Source: Tissierellia bacterium (GTDB taxonomy: Bacteria; Bacillota; Clostridia; Tissierellales; Peptoniphilaceae). From it: a stretch of 64,000 bases of DNA. Location: the NCBI GenBank assembly GCA_030537855.1, contig JAUNVD010000006.1, positions 1-64,000 on the forward strand, in the 5' to 3' direction. Positions 24,631-33,335 of the stretch are shown in pieces. The translations under genes and the position numbers were made by a program. Every line of letters begins with the position of its first letter. Positions within the stretch are counted from its first letter, which is position 1. The notes below the pieces were generated by a model. It was given only the letters and a program-made list of their open reading frames with translations. It searched no databases and was not told the origin of the DNA.

Positions 24631-26175
24631 ATGTCAGAACGATTGGAACGTTTACGAAAATATCGGGAAGAAATCTCCCAAGCCGGGGGACAAAAACGAA
24701 TAGAAAAACAACATGCCAAAGGAAAATTAACTGCTAGAGAACGCCTCCATCTACTTTTTGATGAAGGAAGTTTTGTGGAACTAGATGCCTTTGTTCGTCA
24801 TCGTTGTACTAACTTTGGGATGGAAAAAAATCGTCCCTTTACCGACGGAGTAGTAACAGGATATGGAAAAGTTAATGGACGATTGGTCTATGCCTTTGCC
24901 CAAGACTTTACCATCACTGGAGGAGCCCTTGGGGAAATGCATGCAGCAAAAATTGTAAAAGTACAAGAAATGGCTATAAAAATGGGGGCTCCCTTAGTGG
25001 GATTAAATGACTCTGGAGGAGCAAAAATCCAAGAAGCTGTCGACGCCCTTTCTGGGTATGGACGTATTTTCTATCAAAATGTTATGGGAAGTGGTGTCAT
25101 TCCTCAAATCTCAGCTATAATGGGACCTTGTGCTGGAGGGGCAGTGTATAGCCCGGCTTTAACCGACTTTATCTTTATGGTCGACCAAACATCCCAAATG
25201 TTTATAACTGGTCCTCAAGTCATTAAATCTGTTACTGGAGAAGAAGTAACCTCAGAAGAACTAGGAGGAGCCTTTACTCATAACTCCACCAGTGGAGTGG
25301 CACATTTTATGGCGCAAGACGATGAAGATTGTATTGAGCAAATTAAATTGCTTTTAGATTTCTTACCAAGTAATAACCAAGAAACGGCACCTCTTTATGA
25401 GGATCATCCAACCATTAACGAACCAGTAGAAGCGTTGGACACCATTGTACCTGAGGGAAGTAATATACCTTATGATATGAAAGATATTATTACTCACTTA
25501 GTAGACGATGGCAACTTTTATGAATATCAAATGGAATATGCGAAAAATATTATCACCGGGTTTGGACGAGTCAATGGACAATCAGTTGGAATCATTGCCA
25601 ACCAACCATCCTTTATGGCAGGTTGCTTAGACATTAACGCATCGGATAAATCCTCAAGATTTATCCGTACCTGTGACGCCTTTAACATTCCCTTACTAAA
25701 CTTAGTGGATGTGCCAGGGTTCTTACCAGGAACCACTCAAGAATATGGAGGTATCATTCGTCATGGAGCAAAAATGCTTTATGCCTACAGTGAAGCTACG
25801 GTTCCAAAAGTAACCATTATCGTACGGAAAGCCTATGGTGGCAGTTACTTGGCAATGTGTTCCAAAGAACTAGGTGCGGATATTGTCTATGCATGGCCAA
25901 GTGCAGAAATTGCAGTCATGGGACCAGATGGAGCCGCCAATATTATATTCCGCAAAGAAATCTCTGCAAGCGATACGCCAGAAGAGACCCGAGCCGAAAA
26001 AATTGAAGAATACAAATACGAATTTGCCACCCCTTACAAAGCAGCAGAGCGTGGGTTTGTGGACGATGTGATTGAACCAAGTCAAACAAGAATTCGTATT
26101 GCAGATGCCTTTGATATGCTACTTAGCAAACGAGAAAGCAATCCTGCAAAAAAACATGGAAATCTTCCATTATAA
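24631..26175 (+). CDS. mmdA: Methylmalonyl-CoA decarboxylase alpha (carboxyltransferase) subunit
   Basis: A 514-residue carboxyltransferase that moves the carboxyl group of (S)-methylmalonyl-CoA to biotin, releasing propionyl-CoA. The crotonase-like N half has GGALGEMHAAKIVKVQEMA and MGPCAGGAVYSPALTDF; the C half has VPGFLPGTTQEYGGIIRHGA and KAYGGSYLAMCSK. Length and sequence fit MmdA/PccB. The following OadG-like, biotin-carrier and Na+-pump genes point to the sodium-pumping decarboxylase rather than a biotin carboxylase complex. Confidence 0.95.
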   Translation: MSERLERLRKYREEISQAGGQKRIEKQHAKGKLTARERLHLLFDEGSFVELDAFVRHRCTNFGMEKNRPFTDGVVTGYGKVNGRLVYAFAQDFTITGGALGEMHAAKIVKVQEMAIKMGAPLVGLNDSGGAKIQEAVDALSGYGRIFYQNVMGSGVIPQISAIMGPCAGGAVYSPALTDFIFMVDQTSQMFITGPQVIKSVTGEEVTSEELGGAFTHNSTSGVAHFMAQDDEDCIEQIKLLLDFLPSNNQETAPLYEDHPTINEPVEALDTIVPEGSNIPYDMKDIITHLVDDGNFYEYQMEYAKNIITGFGRVNGQSVGIIANQPSFMAGCLDINASDKSSRFIRTCDAFNIPLLNLVDVPGFLPGTTQEYGGIIRHGAKMLYAYSEATVPKVTIIVRKAYGGSYLAMCSKELGADIVYAWPSAEIAVMGPDGAANIIFRKEISASDTPEETRAEKIEEYKYEFATPYKAAERGFVDDVIEPSQTRIRIADAFDMLLSKRESNPAKKHGNLPL

Positions 26176-26188
26176 AGGAGGATAGAAA

Positions 26189-26560
26189 ATGAATGCAAGT
26201 GCGTTATTAGAAAAATTAGCATCCGGAGCAGACTTAACCACATCGGAAAAACTCTTAGGAGGAAGTGTGGTCACTGTATTGGCTATGGCCATCGTGTTTT
26301 TGATCCTTATCCTTCTTATTGTGGCCATTGTTATCATGGGAAAAGTGTTACATCGAGAAACCCCAACGGTAGCCCCTGTCACAAAAGCTCCTATAGAGGA
26401 AGTAGAAGAAGAGGATCCCTATGAATTAGTGGCTGTAATCACAGCAGCAGTATCTGAGATGATGGGAACGAGTCAAAGTAATATCAAAGTCAAACGGATT
26501 CAACGAGTTGGTAGATCACTTCCCACTTGGGCAACCACAGGAACCAAAGAAACTATTTGA
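26189..26560 (+). CDS. mmdD: Methylmalonyl-CoA decarboxylase delta subunit (OadG family)
   Basis: A 123-residue small membrane subunit: one hydrophobic helix (about 29-52), then a polar tail. OadG/MmdD proteins tether the carboxyltransferase to the membrane pump. The family is weakly conserved, so identification rests on the single helix, size and operon position. AAAGGAGG precedes the ATG. Confidence 0.88.
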   Translation: MNASALLEKLASGADLTTSEKLLGGSVVTVLAMAIVFLILILLIVAIVIMGKVLHRETPTVAPVTKAPIEEVEEEDPYELVAVITAAVSEMMGTSQSNIKVKRIQRVGRSLPTWATTGTKETI

Positions 26561-26584
26561 GCATAAACAATGAGGAGGGTAATT

Positions 26585-26968
26585 ATGGCAAAGCGATTTA
26601 ATATAATAGTAAATGGAACAGAATATGATGTAGAAGTTGAAGAAATCAAAGAAGAAGGAGCAGGACAAGAAGTATCTAGACCAACCCCTGCTCCAAGACG
26701 GGCACCTGCAGCTCCAAAAGCTGCTCCCAAACAAGCAGCAGCACCAGCAGGAGGTGCAGGAAGTGTGACTGCTCCAATGCCGGGAACCATCAATGACATC
26801 AAAGTAACGGAAGGACAAGACGTGAAAAAAGGAGATGTATTACTAATCTTAGAAGCGATGAAGATGGAAAATGAAATCAAAGCACCGGCTGATGGAAAAG
26901 TTACATCCATCCCTGTAACGAAGGGTGCAAGTGTGAACACAGGAGATACCCTTGTTACCCTAAGCTAA
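26585..26968 (+). CDS. mmdC: Methylmalonyl-CoA decarboxylase gamma subunit (biotin carrier)
   Basis: A 128-residue biotin carboxyl carrier. An N-terminal beta segment is followed by an Ala/Pro-rich flexible linker (about 35-58) and a biotinyl domain with EAMKMEN, Lys93 being the biotinylation site. An in-frame ATG at 26570 overlaps the GAGGAGGG ribosome site, so ATG 26585 is preferred. It shuttles CO2 from MmdA to the membrane pump MmdB. Confidence 0.95.
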   Translation: MAKRFNIIVNGTEYDVEVEEIKEEGAGQEVSRPTPAPRRAPAAPKAAPKQAAAPAGGAGSVTAPMPGTINDIKVTEGQDVKKGDVLLILEAMKMENEIKAPADGKVTSIPVTKGASVNTGDTLVTLS

Positions 26969-26987
26969 CCGAAGAAAGGAGAAACCT

Positions 26988-28184
26988 ATGTTAGAAGTAT
27001 TTTTAAACTTCTTAGAATCCACTGGGTTTGTGGCCCTTACCTGGCAACATATCGTTATGCTCATCATTGCATGTACCCTGATATACCTTGCCATTCAAAA
27101 AGGGTTTGAACCATTGTTATTACTCCCAATTGGCTTTGGGATGTTACTGACAAACCTTCCTTTGGCAGGCTTGATGGAGGCAGGGGTCAATATCTTGCAT
27201 ATTCAAGATACCAATGTAGCCCAAGGACTCATAGAAGTCACCAGTGAACTAAAACAACCAGGAGGGCTTTTAGGCTACTTCTTTATGGGAGACGAACTAG
27301 GAATATTCCCACCCCTTATCTTTATGGGGGTAGGAGCGATGACAGATTTTGGTCCCTTAATTGCCAATCCTAAATCCTTACTCTTAGGAGCGGCAGCACA
27401 ATTTGGAATCTTTATGACCTTTATTGGAGCAGTACTTCTTGGATTCCAAGGAGCCGAAGCAGCTCCCATTGGTATTATCGGAGGAGCCGACGGTCCGACC
27501 TCTATTTATTTGGCTGGGAAATTAGCTCCACATTTACTGGGACCCATTGCGGTAGCAGCTTATTCCTACATGGCTTTGGTGCCCATTATCCAACCACCAA
27601 TTATGAAAGCACTCACCACTAAAGAAGAACGAGTCATTCGTATGCCACAAATGCGTATGGTGTCGAAAACGGAAAAAATTATTTTCCCCATTATGGTTAC
27701 CTTATTGGTATCCTTGTTCTTACCACCAGCAGCACCCTTGGTCGGAATGTTAATGTTAGGAAACCTTATGAAAGAATGTGGTGTAGTAGAACGATTAAGT
27801 AAGACGGCACAAAATGAACTAATGAATATTGTAACCATTTTACTTGGAGTTTCTGTGGGAGCTAGTGCTACTGCAGAACACTTCTTAACAGCAAGTACGT
27901 TGAAAATTATGGGACTTGGTGTTGTAGCCTTTGCTGTAGGAACAGCAGCAGGAGTATTATTAGCAAAGTTTATGAATCTATTCTTAAAAGAAGGCAACAA
28001 GATCAATCCTTTGATAGGATCAGCAGGAGTATCTGCAGTACCTATGGCAGCTCGAGTCTCTAATACTGTAGGACAGGAATACGATCCAGGGAACTTCTTA
28101 TTGATGAATGCAATGGGACCAAATGTGTCTGGAGTTATTGGATCTGCAGTAGCGGCTGGAGTGTTGTTAGTATTATTTGGATAA
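26988..28184 (+). CDS. mmdB: Methylmalonyl-CoA decarboxylase beta subunit (Na+ pump)
   Basis: A 398-residue polytopic membrane protein of the OadB/MmdB/GcdB family, which releases CO2 from carboxybiotin and exports about two sodium ions. Conserved segments include [15 protein letters not shown], the [11 protein letters not shown] segment with the sodium-site Asp, and [23 protein letters not shown] near the end. Full length. Last enzyme gene of the operon; a long hairpin follows. Confidence 0.96.
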   Translation: MLEVFLNFLESTGFVALTWQHIVMLIIACTLIYLAIQKGFEPLLLLPIGFGMLLTNLPLAGLMEAGVNILHIQDTNVAQGLIEVTSELKQPGGLLGYFFMGDELGIFPPLIFMGVGAMTDFGPLIANPKSLLLGAAAQFGIFMTFIGAVLLGFQGAEAAPIGIIGGADGPTSIYLAGKLAPHLLGPIAVAAYSYMALVPIIQPPIMKALTTKEERVIRMPQMRMVSKTEKIIFPIMVTLLVSLFLPPAAPLVGMLMLGNLMKECGVVERLSKTAQNELMNIVTILLGVSVGASATAEHFLTASTLKIMGLGVVAFAVGTAAGVLLAKFMNLFLKEGNKINPLIGSAGVSAVPMAARVSNTVGQEYDPGNFLLMNAMGPNVSGVIGSAVAAGVLLVLFG

Positions 28185-28192
28185 AGAGAAGA

Positions 28193-28218
28193 GAAATTCG
28201 GTGGAAACACCGAATTTC
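28193..28218 (+). promoter_or_regulatory. GAAA-capped hairpin between mmdB and the carrier gene
   Basis: GAAATTCGGTG and CACCGAATTTC pair over 11 bp around a GAAA tetraloop. Only a weak T-tract follows (ATACCTTTT), so it may be a leaky terminator or a 3'-end protector that sets carrier expression below that of the enzymes. Confidence 0.65.
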
Positions 28219-28260
28219 ATACCTTTTATATTCGCAAAAGAACAAATTAGGGGGTAGTAT

Positions 28261-29394
28261 ATGTTCGAATTAACGGAAATGATGATAATTTTCTTAATTT
28301 TAGTATTAGGATACGCATTAGGTCGTATCAAAGTAAAAGGTCTTTCTCTTGGGACTTCGGGAATTCTTATAGTGGCTTTAATTTTCGGTCATTTTGAATT
28401 ATTAGTTCCCGGTGTGATTAAGAGTTTTGGTTTAATTATATTTGTAGCAGCAGTAGGATTTATTGCAGGTCCTGTTTTTGTAGATAACTTTAAAAACAAA
28501 GCAACGTCTTATATATTATTAGGAGTTGTTGTAATCTTATCAGGGGCAGTGGGTATGGTAATTTGTATGAAATTACTTGATGTACCAACCCCATTAGCAT
28601 TAGGGATTCTAAACGGCTCATTAACTTCTACTCCAGGATTAGGTGCTGCCCTAGAGGCTACTGGTGATCCCCAAGCAGCGGTAGGATATGGAATAGCCTA
28701 TCCTTTTGGTGTTATTGGAGTAGTATTATTTGTACAATTATTGCCACGCTTATTAGGGGCAGATATGAAGCGTGAACAAGAAATTCTAGAAAGTAGTAGT
28801 AAAGGTTCTGGAGAGAAAATCTTAGTAAAAGAACAAAACTTACTTTCTATGGATAAATTTGGCTATTTTGCATTTGCAGTAGCTATCTGTTTAGGGATTT
28901 TATTAGGACAAGTGGAAGTTCCACTTCCAGGAGGAGCTCATTTTAGTCTAGGTAACTCAGGGGGACCACTTATTATGGGTCTTATAATTGGTAACTTAGG
29001 AAAGATTGGTCCAGTATCCTTTAAAGCTGATAAGAAAACCCTAGAGGCAATTCGAGAATTAGGTTTAGCCTTATTCTTAATGGGAACAGGTACCCAAGCA
29101 GGATCTGGTCTTGTTGAAGTGTTACAACAGTATGGTTTAAAATTATTCTTCATGGGTGTAATCGTTACCATCATTCCATTACTGGTAGGTTATATTTTTG
29201 CAAGAAAATTATTTAAGCTAGGTCTATTAGATTCTTTAGGATCTATAACAGGAGGTATGACGTCTACACCAGCGTTAGGATCTTTAATTTCTGTTGCGGA
29301 AAGTGATGCTGTGGCTGCATCTTATGCTGCAACCTATCCAGTTGCATTATTAATGGTAGTTCTGGTGAGTCAATTTACTGCATTGTTATTTTAG
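28261..29394 (+). CDS. AspT/YidE-type membrane carrier
   Basis: A 377-residue polytopic protein of the aspartate:alanine exchanger-like family, built from two homologous halves: the first carries LTSTPGLGAALEATG, the second GGMTSTPALGSLISVAE. The family includes AspT and probable dicarboxylate or amino-acid exchangers. It lacks the central TrkA-C domain of longer members, having instead a loop of about 40 residues. Lying just after the decarboxylase operon, it is a candidate carrier for succinate or a related acid; this is inference. Ribosome site AGGGGG. Confidence 0.82.
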   Translation: MFELTEMMIIFLILVLGYALGRIKVKGLSLGTSGILIVALIFGHFELLVPGVIKSFGLIIFVAAVGFIAGPVFVDNFKNKATSYILLGVVVILSGAVGMVICMKLLDVPTPLALGILNGSLTSTPGLGAALEATGDPQAAVGYGIAYPFGVIGVVLFVQLLPRLLGADMKREQEILESSSKGSGEKILVKEQNLLSMDKFGYFAFAVAICLGILLGQVEVPLPGGAHFSLGNSGGPLIMGLIIGNLGKIGPVSFKADKKTLEAIRELGLALFLMGTGTQAGSGLVEVLQQYGLKLFFMGVIVTIIPLLVGYIFARKLFKLGLLDSLGSITGGMTSTPALGSLISVAESDAVAASYAATYPVALLMVVLVSQFTALLF

Positions 29395-29419
29395 TTCATA
29401 CTCTTAAACTTTTAATACC

Positions 29420-29465
29420 AAAACAACCTGTAGGACAGAGGGAGTCTTACAGGTTGTTTTATTTT
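29420..29465 (+). terminator. Terminator of the succinate decarboxylation region
   Basis: AAAACAACCTGTA and TACAGGTTGTTTT form a perfect 13-bp stem around a 15-nt loop, followed by a T-rich tail. Confidence 0.88.
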
Positions 29466-29602
29466 ACAATATCAAAAAAATAAAAGGCTCTTATACAGAG
29501 AAAGTAGAAAATAAAAGAGAACAAGCTTCAAGCCGAAAAATAACATAAACAAGTGTTTTATACTAGCTATAGTTATGGTAAAATAGTTCTGAGGTGGGAA
29601 CG

Positions 29603-30826
29603 ATGAATATACAAGATAAAATTAGAATCTTAACAGAAGGTGCAAAGTATGATGTTTCCTGTTCCAGCTCAGGGAGTAAAAGAAGCCGAAAAAAATCAGA
29701 TATCATGGGAAATGCTCACCCTTCTGGAATTTGTCATTCATGGAGTGAAGATGGTCGTTGTATTTCTCTTTTGAAAATTTTACTTACAAATAAGTGTATT
29801 TTTGACTGTACCTATTGTATTAATCGAAGAAGTCAGTGTTCTGAAAGGGCAGAGTTCACCTCAGAAGAATTAATCGAAATCACCTGGGAGTTTTATCGTA
29901 GGAATTATATTGAAGGATTGTTTTTAAGTTCTGGAATTTATCCAAGTCCTGATGAAACGATGGAAAAATGTATCGCTGTACTTAAAGGATTAAGGCAACG
30001 AGGGTTTGGAGGGTATATTCATTCTAAAGGGATTCCTGGAGCAGATCCTTTACTTTTAAGAGAAATGGGGAAATATGCAGACAGAATGAGTATAAATATT
30101 GAATTACCTACTCAAAAGGGACTTTTAGCATTGGCTCCTCAAAAAAAGGTGGAAGTGATTGAAACATCTATGATGAGACTAAAAGAGGAAATGTTAGAAG
30201 CAAGGGAAAGTAAACATAAGGTATGTATTCCTGGAGGACAAAGTACCCAAATGATTATTGGAGCTTCTGGAGAAACGGATCGAGAAATCATCACAAAGGC
30301 AGAGTCCTTGTACCAAAAGATGTCTTTAAAACGAGTATATTATTCTGCCTTTATTCCTGTCCTTCCCTCACCTCTTGCTCCAGATATAAAAGAAGCTCCC
30401 TTACTACGAGAGCATCGTATTTATCAAGGTGATTTTCTACTTCGATTTTATGGATTTCAAGGAAAAGAGTTATTAAATAAGGAGAATCCAAATTTTAATC
30501 CATCTATAGATCCTAAGGCTCATTGGGCTTTGGAACATTTTGATCTTTTCCCTATGGAAATTAACCGAGTAAGTTACGAAGAGCTATTACGTATTCCAGG
30601 GTTTGGTCCAAGGACCGTACAAAAAATCTTAGGTGCTAGAAAATTAGCACCTTTAAAACCAGATGATTTAAAATCATTAAAAATTCCTTTAAAACGTGCA
30701 AAATACTTTATTACCGTTGGTGGAAGAGCAATGGGTCTTTTTCAAGATAATCCTGAAATGATTCGAGAAAAACTTATAGATCCAATAGCTATAGAACAGC
30801 TATCTTTTTTTGGAGGGTACTCATGA
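29603..30826 (+). CDS. Radical SAM DNA modification/repair protein with helix-hairpin-helix
   Basis: A 407-residue radical SAM enzyme. The [4Fe-4S] cluster motif is CX3CX2C (CIFDCTYC, Cys65/69/72), followed by a TIM-barrel region, and a helix-hairpin-helix DNA-binding motif (LLRIPGFGPRTVQKIL) lies near residue 330. This matches the family annotated as 'putative DNA modification/repair radical SAM protein', known to pair with a DUF4130 or uracil-DNA-glycosylase-linked partner, which indeed follows with a 4-bp overlap. The GAGGTGG site favours ATG 29603 over the GTG at 29594. The reaction is unknown. Confidence 0.9.
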   Translation: MNIQDKIRILTEGAKYDVSCSSSGSKRSRKKSDIMGNAHPSGICHSWSEDGRCISLLKILLTNKCIFDCTYCINRRSQCSERAEFTSEELIEITWEFYRRNYIEGLFLSSGIYPSPDETMEKCIAVLKGLRQRGFGGYIHSKGIPGADPLLLREMGKYADRMSINIELPTQKGLLALAPQKKVEVIETSMMRLKEEMLEARESKHKVCIPGGQSTQMIIGASGETDREIITKAESLYQKMSLKRVYYSAFIPVLPSPLAPDIKEAPLLREHRIYQGDFLLRFYGFQGKELLNKENPNFNPSIDPKAHWALEHFDLFPMEINRVSYEELLRIPGFGPRTVQKILGARKLAPLKPDDLKSLKIPLKRAKYFITVGGRAMGLFQDNPEMIREKLIDPIAIEQLSFFGGYS

Positions 30827-31542
30827 TTATTCGTTATGATGGGTCTTTTGAAGGACTTCTGTCTGTAATATTTGAAACTTGGACTAATTTCAGTCAGGTA
30901 GAAGATATTCAAAGACCTGGGCCAAAAACTTTATTTGAAGAGACATGGGTTGATACAAAAGAAGAAAATGCAAATAGGGTATATCATTGGTTGAAAAAAA
31001 CAGATCCATTATTTTTAAAAGATAAATTCCGATATGGATATTTATCAGAAAAAGAAAGGATGGATTATTTAAATGTTTACCATCTCCATTTGTTATATCA
31101 AAAGGGAAGGGAGATTCTATTAAATCCAAGTGGAAAAACCCAAGAATATTTAAAAAACATTCGTACGGTAAAAAGGGAACTTCATAGATTTACAGGGTTG
31201 ACTCGATTTGAAGAAGTTCAATCAGGTGCCTTGTATGCAGCGATTCGTCCAGAAGGGAATATACTATTACCCCTTGGTGGTCATTTTATGAAAAGACTTC
31301 CCCATGAAGAATTTTTAATCCATGACCATAGTAGGGATATTGGTGTATATCACAAAGAAGGAAATTTAGAACTGGTAGCTTTTTCATTGGAAGATCTTCA
31401 GTATAGTGACAAGGAAAAAGTGATGTCTGAGTTGTGGCGAACTTTTACAAAGGCTATCTCAATAGAAGAAAGAAAAAGTAAGAAACGTCAAATGTCTAAT
31501 ATGCCAAAGAAATATTGGGAGTTTTTAACAGAAATGCAATAA
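30823..31542 (+). CDS. DUF4130 (probable DNA metabolism) protein
   Basis: A 239-residue protein opening MIIRYDGSFEGLLSVIFETW, the hallmark of DUF4130/TIGR03915-type proteins. In other bacteria this domain is fused to a uracil-DNA-glycosylase-like domain; here it stands alone. Its ATG overlaps the radical SAM stop (ATGA), so the pair is translationally coupled and probably acts together on damaged or modified DNA. The biochemical role is not established. Confidence 0.88.
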   Translation: MIIRYDGSFEGLLSVIFETWTNFSQVEDIQRPGPKTLFEETWVDTKEENANRVYHWLKKTDPLFLKDKFRYGYLSEKERMDYLNVYHLHLLYQKGREILLNPSGKTQEYLKNIRTVKRELHRFTGLTRFEEVQSGALYAAIRPEGNILLPLGGHFMKRLPHEEFLIHDHSRDIGVYHKEGNLELVAFSLEDLQYSDKEKVMSELWRTFTKAISIEERKSKKRQMSNMPKKYWEFLTEMQ

Positions 31543-31578
31543 GGCCTTGTCAAATCAAAAATGACAAAGCCTTATTTT
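31541..31578. terminator. Bidirectional terminator between DUF4130 gene and murJ
   Basis: AAGGCCTTGTCA and TGACAAAGCCTT pair around an A-rich loop, with T-rich sequence after it on the plus strand and A-rich before it. It serves the two convergent genes. Confidence 0.75.
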
Positions 31579-33152
31579 TATTTATTATCTTTTTTATATT
31601 TTATATATTCTACAAAATCTTTTACTTCTCTAAACCCAAGGAAATATAATAAAGTACCATATAGGACAGCTGCACATAAGACTACTAGCAGTAGTAGGCC
31701 AAGTTTAGCTAGAGTTAAAGTTCCACCTAGTGGTAAATATCTCATCAACACCTGTTCCAATGGGAAGAAGGTAAGATAACAAAAGACACCCATAACAGCT
31801 CCTGCCATTAGTGTTTTTAACAAGGCTCGTAAATAAGACCGTGTTCCTAACTGGCCGATTTTTTTCCTTAAAAAATAAAAACGTAAAAGAGCTGCAATTC
31901 CTGTGGAAACAGATACAGAAGTGGCAAGTCCTTTAATACCAAAATAATTAACGACAATAATATTTAGTCCCACATTTAAAACTACATTTACAATTCCAAT
32001 GTAAAAAGGGGTTTTTGTATCTTGTATAGAATAATAAACACGATTTAATACATTGTTAATCGATAGCCCTACCAATACAGCTGCATAACATCTTAAAGCA
32101 CCTGCAGTGGCAATGGTATCTTCTGGTTGAAAGGCCCCACGTTGGAAGGCTATTTCTACCACAGGTTTTGCTAAGACGATCATTCCAATAGTAGAAGGAA
32201 TAGTAATAAGAAGAACGGCTTTTACAGCCCCATTCATAATTTGCTTTCCTAAAAGAAAATCATCTTCTGCAAAGGCCTTACTCATTGGAGGGAAGATTAC
32301 TGCTGTAATGGCAGCAATAAATATTCCAAGTATTAGTAAATTTAACTTATTGGCATAGTCCAACCGACTAACAGCTGCATTCCCAAGACCTGTTGCCAAG
32401 TATTTATTCACAATCGTATTAATATTATTAATGGAAACACTGACTAATACAGGTATTGCCAACAAGATAGCTTCTTTTGCATAGGGGTCCTTAAAATTCA
32501 ATGCTGCTTTGAGACGAAACCCAGCTTTAAAAGCATTTGGAGCTAAAAATAAAACTTGAGCTACCACTCCCAGTACAGATGCTAAGGCAACTCCATAAAT
32601 TCCAAAATGAGGAGCTAGAAAAACAAGGTATAGTATATACACAGCATTTAAAGGAAGACTTACTGCTCCTGCTGCAGCAAATTTTCGGTTAAACTGTAAA
32701 AATCCTGTAAAAACTCCAACCATAGAGGCAAAGATAATAGAAGGTACTGCTATTCGTATAAGACGAATAGTAAGGGCAAAGGTTTCAGGTTTAAACCTAC
32801 CTCCTGTAAGCTTGGCAATATAGGGTGCAAAAATCCCTCCTAATATTGTAATCGTCAATGCAATCAAACCTGTTAAAAATAACATATTACTAGTATAACG
32901 ATTTTTTTCTTTTTCCCCTAATTGTATTTCCACCTTTTGTAATTGTGGTATAAAGGTTGTGGCTATTGCTTCTGTAATTAAAGCAGACATCAAACCTGTT
33001 GAAGATTGGGCTACTGTCCAAGCCGCTTTTTCCATCCCTGTTCCAAAACGATAGGCAATTAAACTTTCTCGACCAAATCCCATAACCTTTCCAATTAAAG
33101 CAAAGATGACCAGGGCAAATGTAGACTTGGCTATATTTTTTGCATTATCCAT
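31578..33152 (-). CDS. murJ: Lipid II flippase MurJ (MviN family)
   Basis: A 524-residue MOP-superfamily membrane protein with about 14 helices that flips lipid II across the membrane for peptidoglycan synthesis. It opens NIAKSTFALVIFALIGKVMGFGRESLIAYRFG, with the conserved Arg of the MurJ cavity, and carries GxxxxxxLNRVYYSIQDTKTP-like sequence in the second half (SINNVLNRVYYSIQDTKTPF). AAGGAGA precedes the start. It could also be a related polysaccharide flippase, but length and motifs favour MurJ. Confidence 0.9.
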   Translation of the reverse strand: MDNAKNIAKSTFALVIFALIGKVMGFGRESLIAYRFGTGMEKAAWTVAQSSTGLMSALITEAIATTFIPQLQKVEIQLGEKEKNRYTSNMLFLTGLIALTITILGGIFAPYIAKLTGGRFKPETFALTIRLIRIAVPSIIFASMVGVFTGFLQFNRKFAAAGAVSLPLNAVYILYLVFLAPHFGIYGVALASVLGVVAQVLFLAPNAFKAGFRLKAALNFKDPYAKEAILLAIPVLVSVSINNINTIVNKYLATGLGNAAVSRLDYANKLNLLILGIFIAAITAVIFPPMSKAFAEDDFLLGKQIMNGAVKAVLLITIPSTIGMIVLAKPVVEIAFQRGAFQPEDTIATAGALRCYAAVLVGLSINNVLNRVYYSIQDTKTPFYIGIVNVVLNVGLNIIVVNYFGIKGLATSVSVSTGIAALLRFYFLRKKIGQLGTRSYLRALLKTLMAGAVMGVFCYLTFFPLEQVLMRYLPLGGTLTLAKLGLLLLVVLCAAVLYGTLLYFLGFREVKDFVEYIKYKKDNK

Positions 33153-33335
33153 AGAAATCTCCTTTTCCTAAATATTAAGTATATAATTCCCTTCCCTCCT
33201 TGTCAATTTGGAAATGGGTAAAAAGTCAATTCTCATTCACAAATATTAAAATATTTATGGAAATCTTAAAAAATATTGCCATTGTCGTAGTAATGTATTA
33301 TCATGGTAATAATATTTTTTCAAAGGAGGATATTC

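Noticed and set aside
26500-26940. Minus-strand protein opposite mmdD/mmdC
   Set aside because: An Ala/Gly-rich shadow of the biotin-carrier linker; the plus-strand genes are well supported.
27566-28210. 214-residue minus-strand frame inside mmdB
   Set aside because: Lies wholly opposite a well-conserved membrane subunit, has no family resemblance and no ribosome site.
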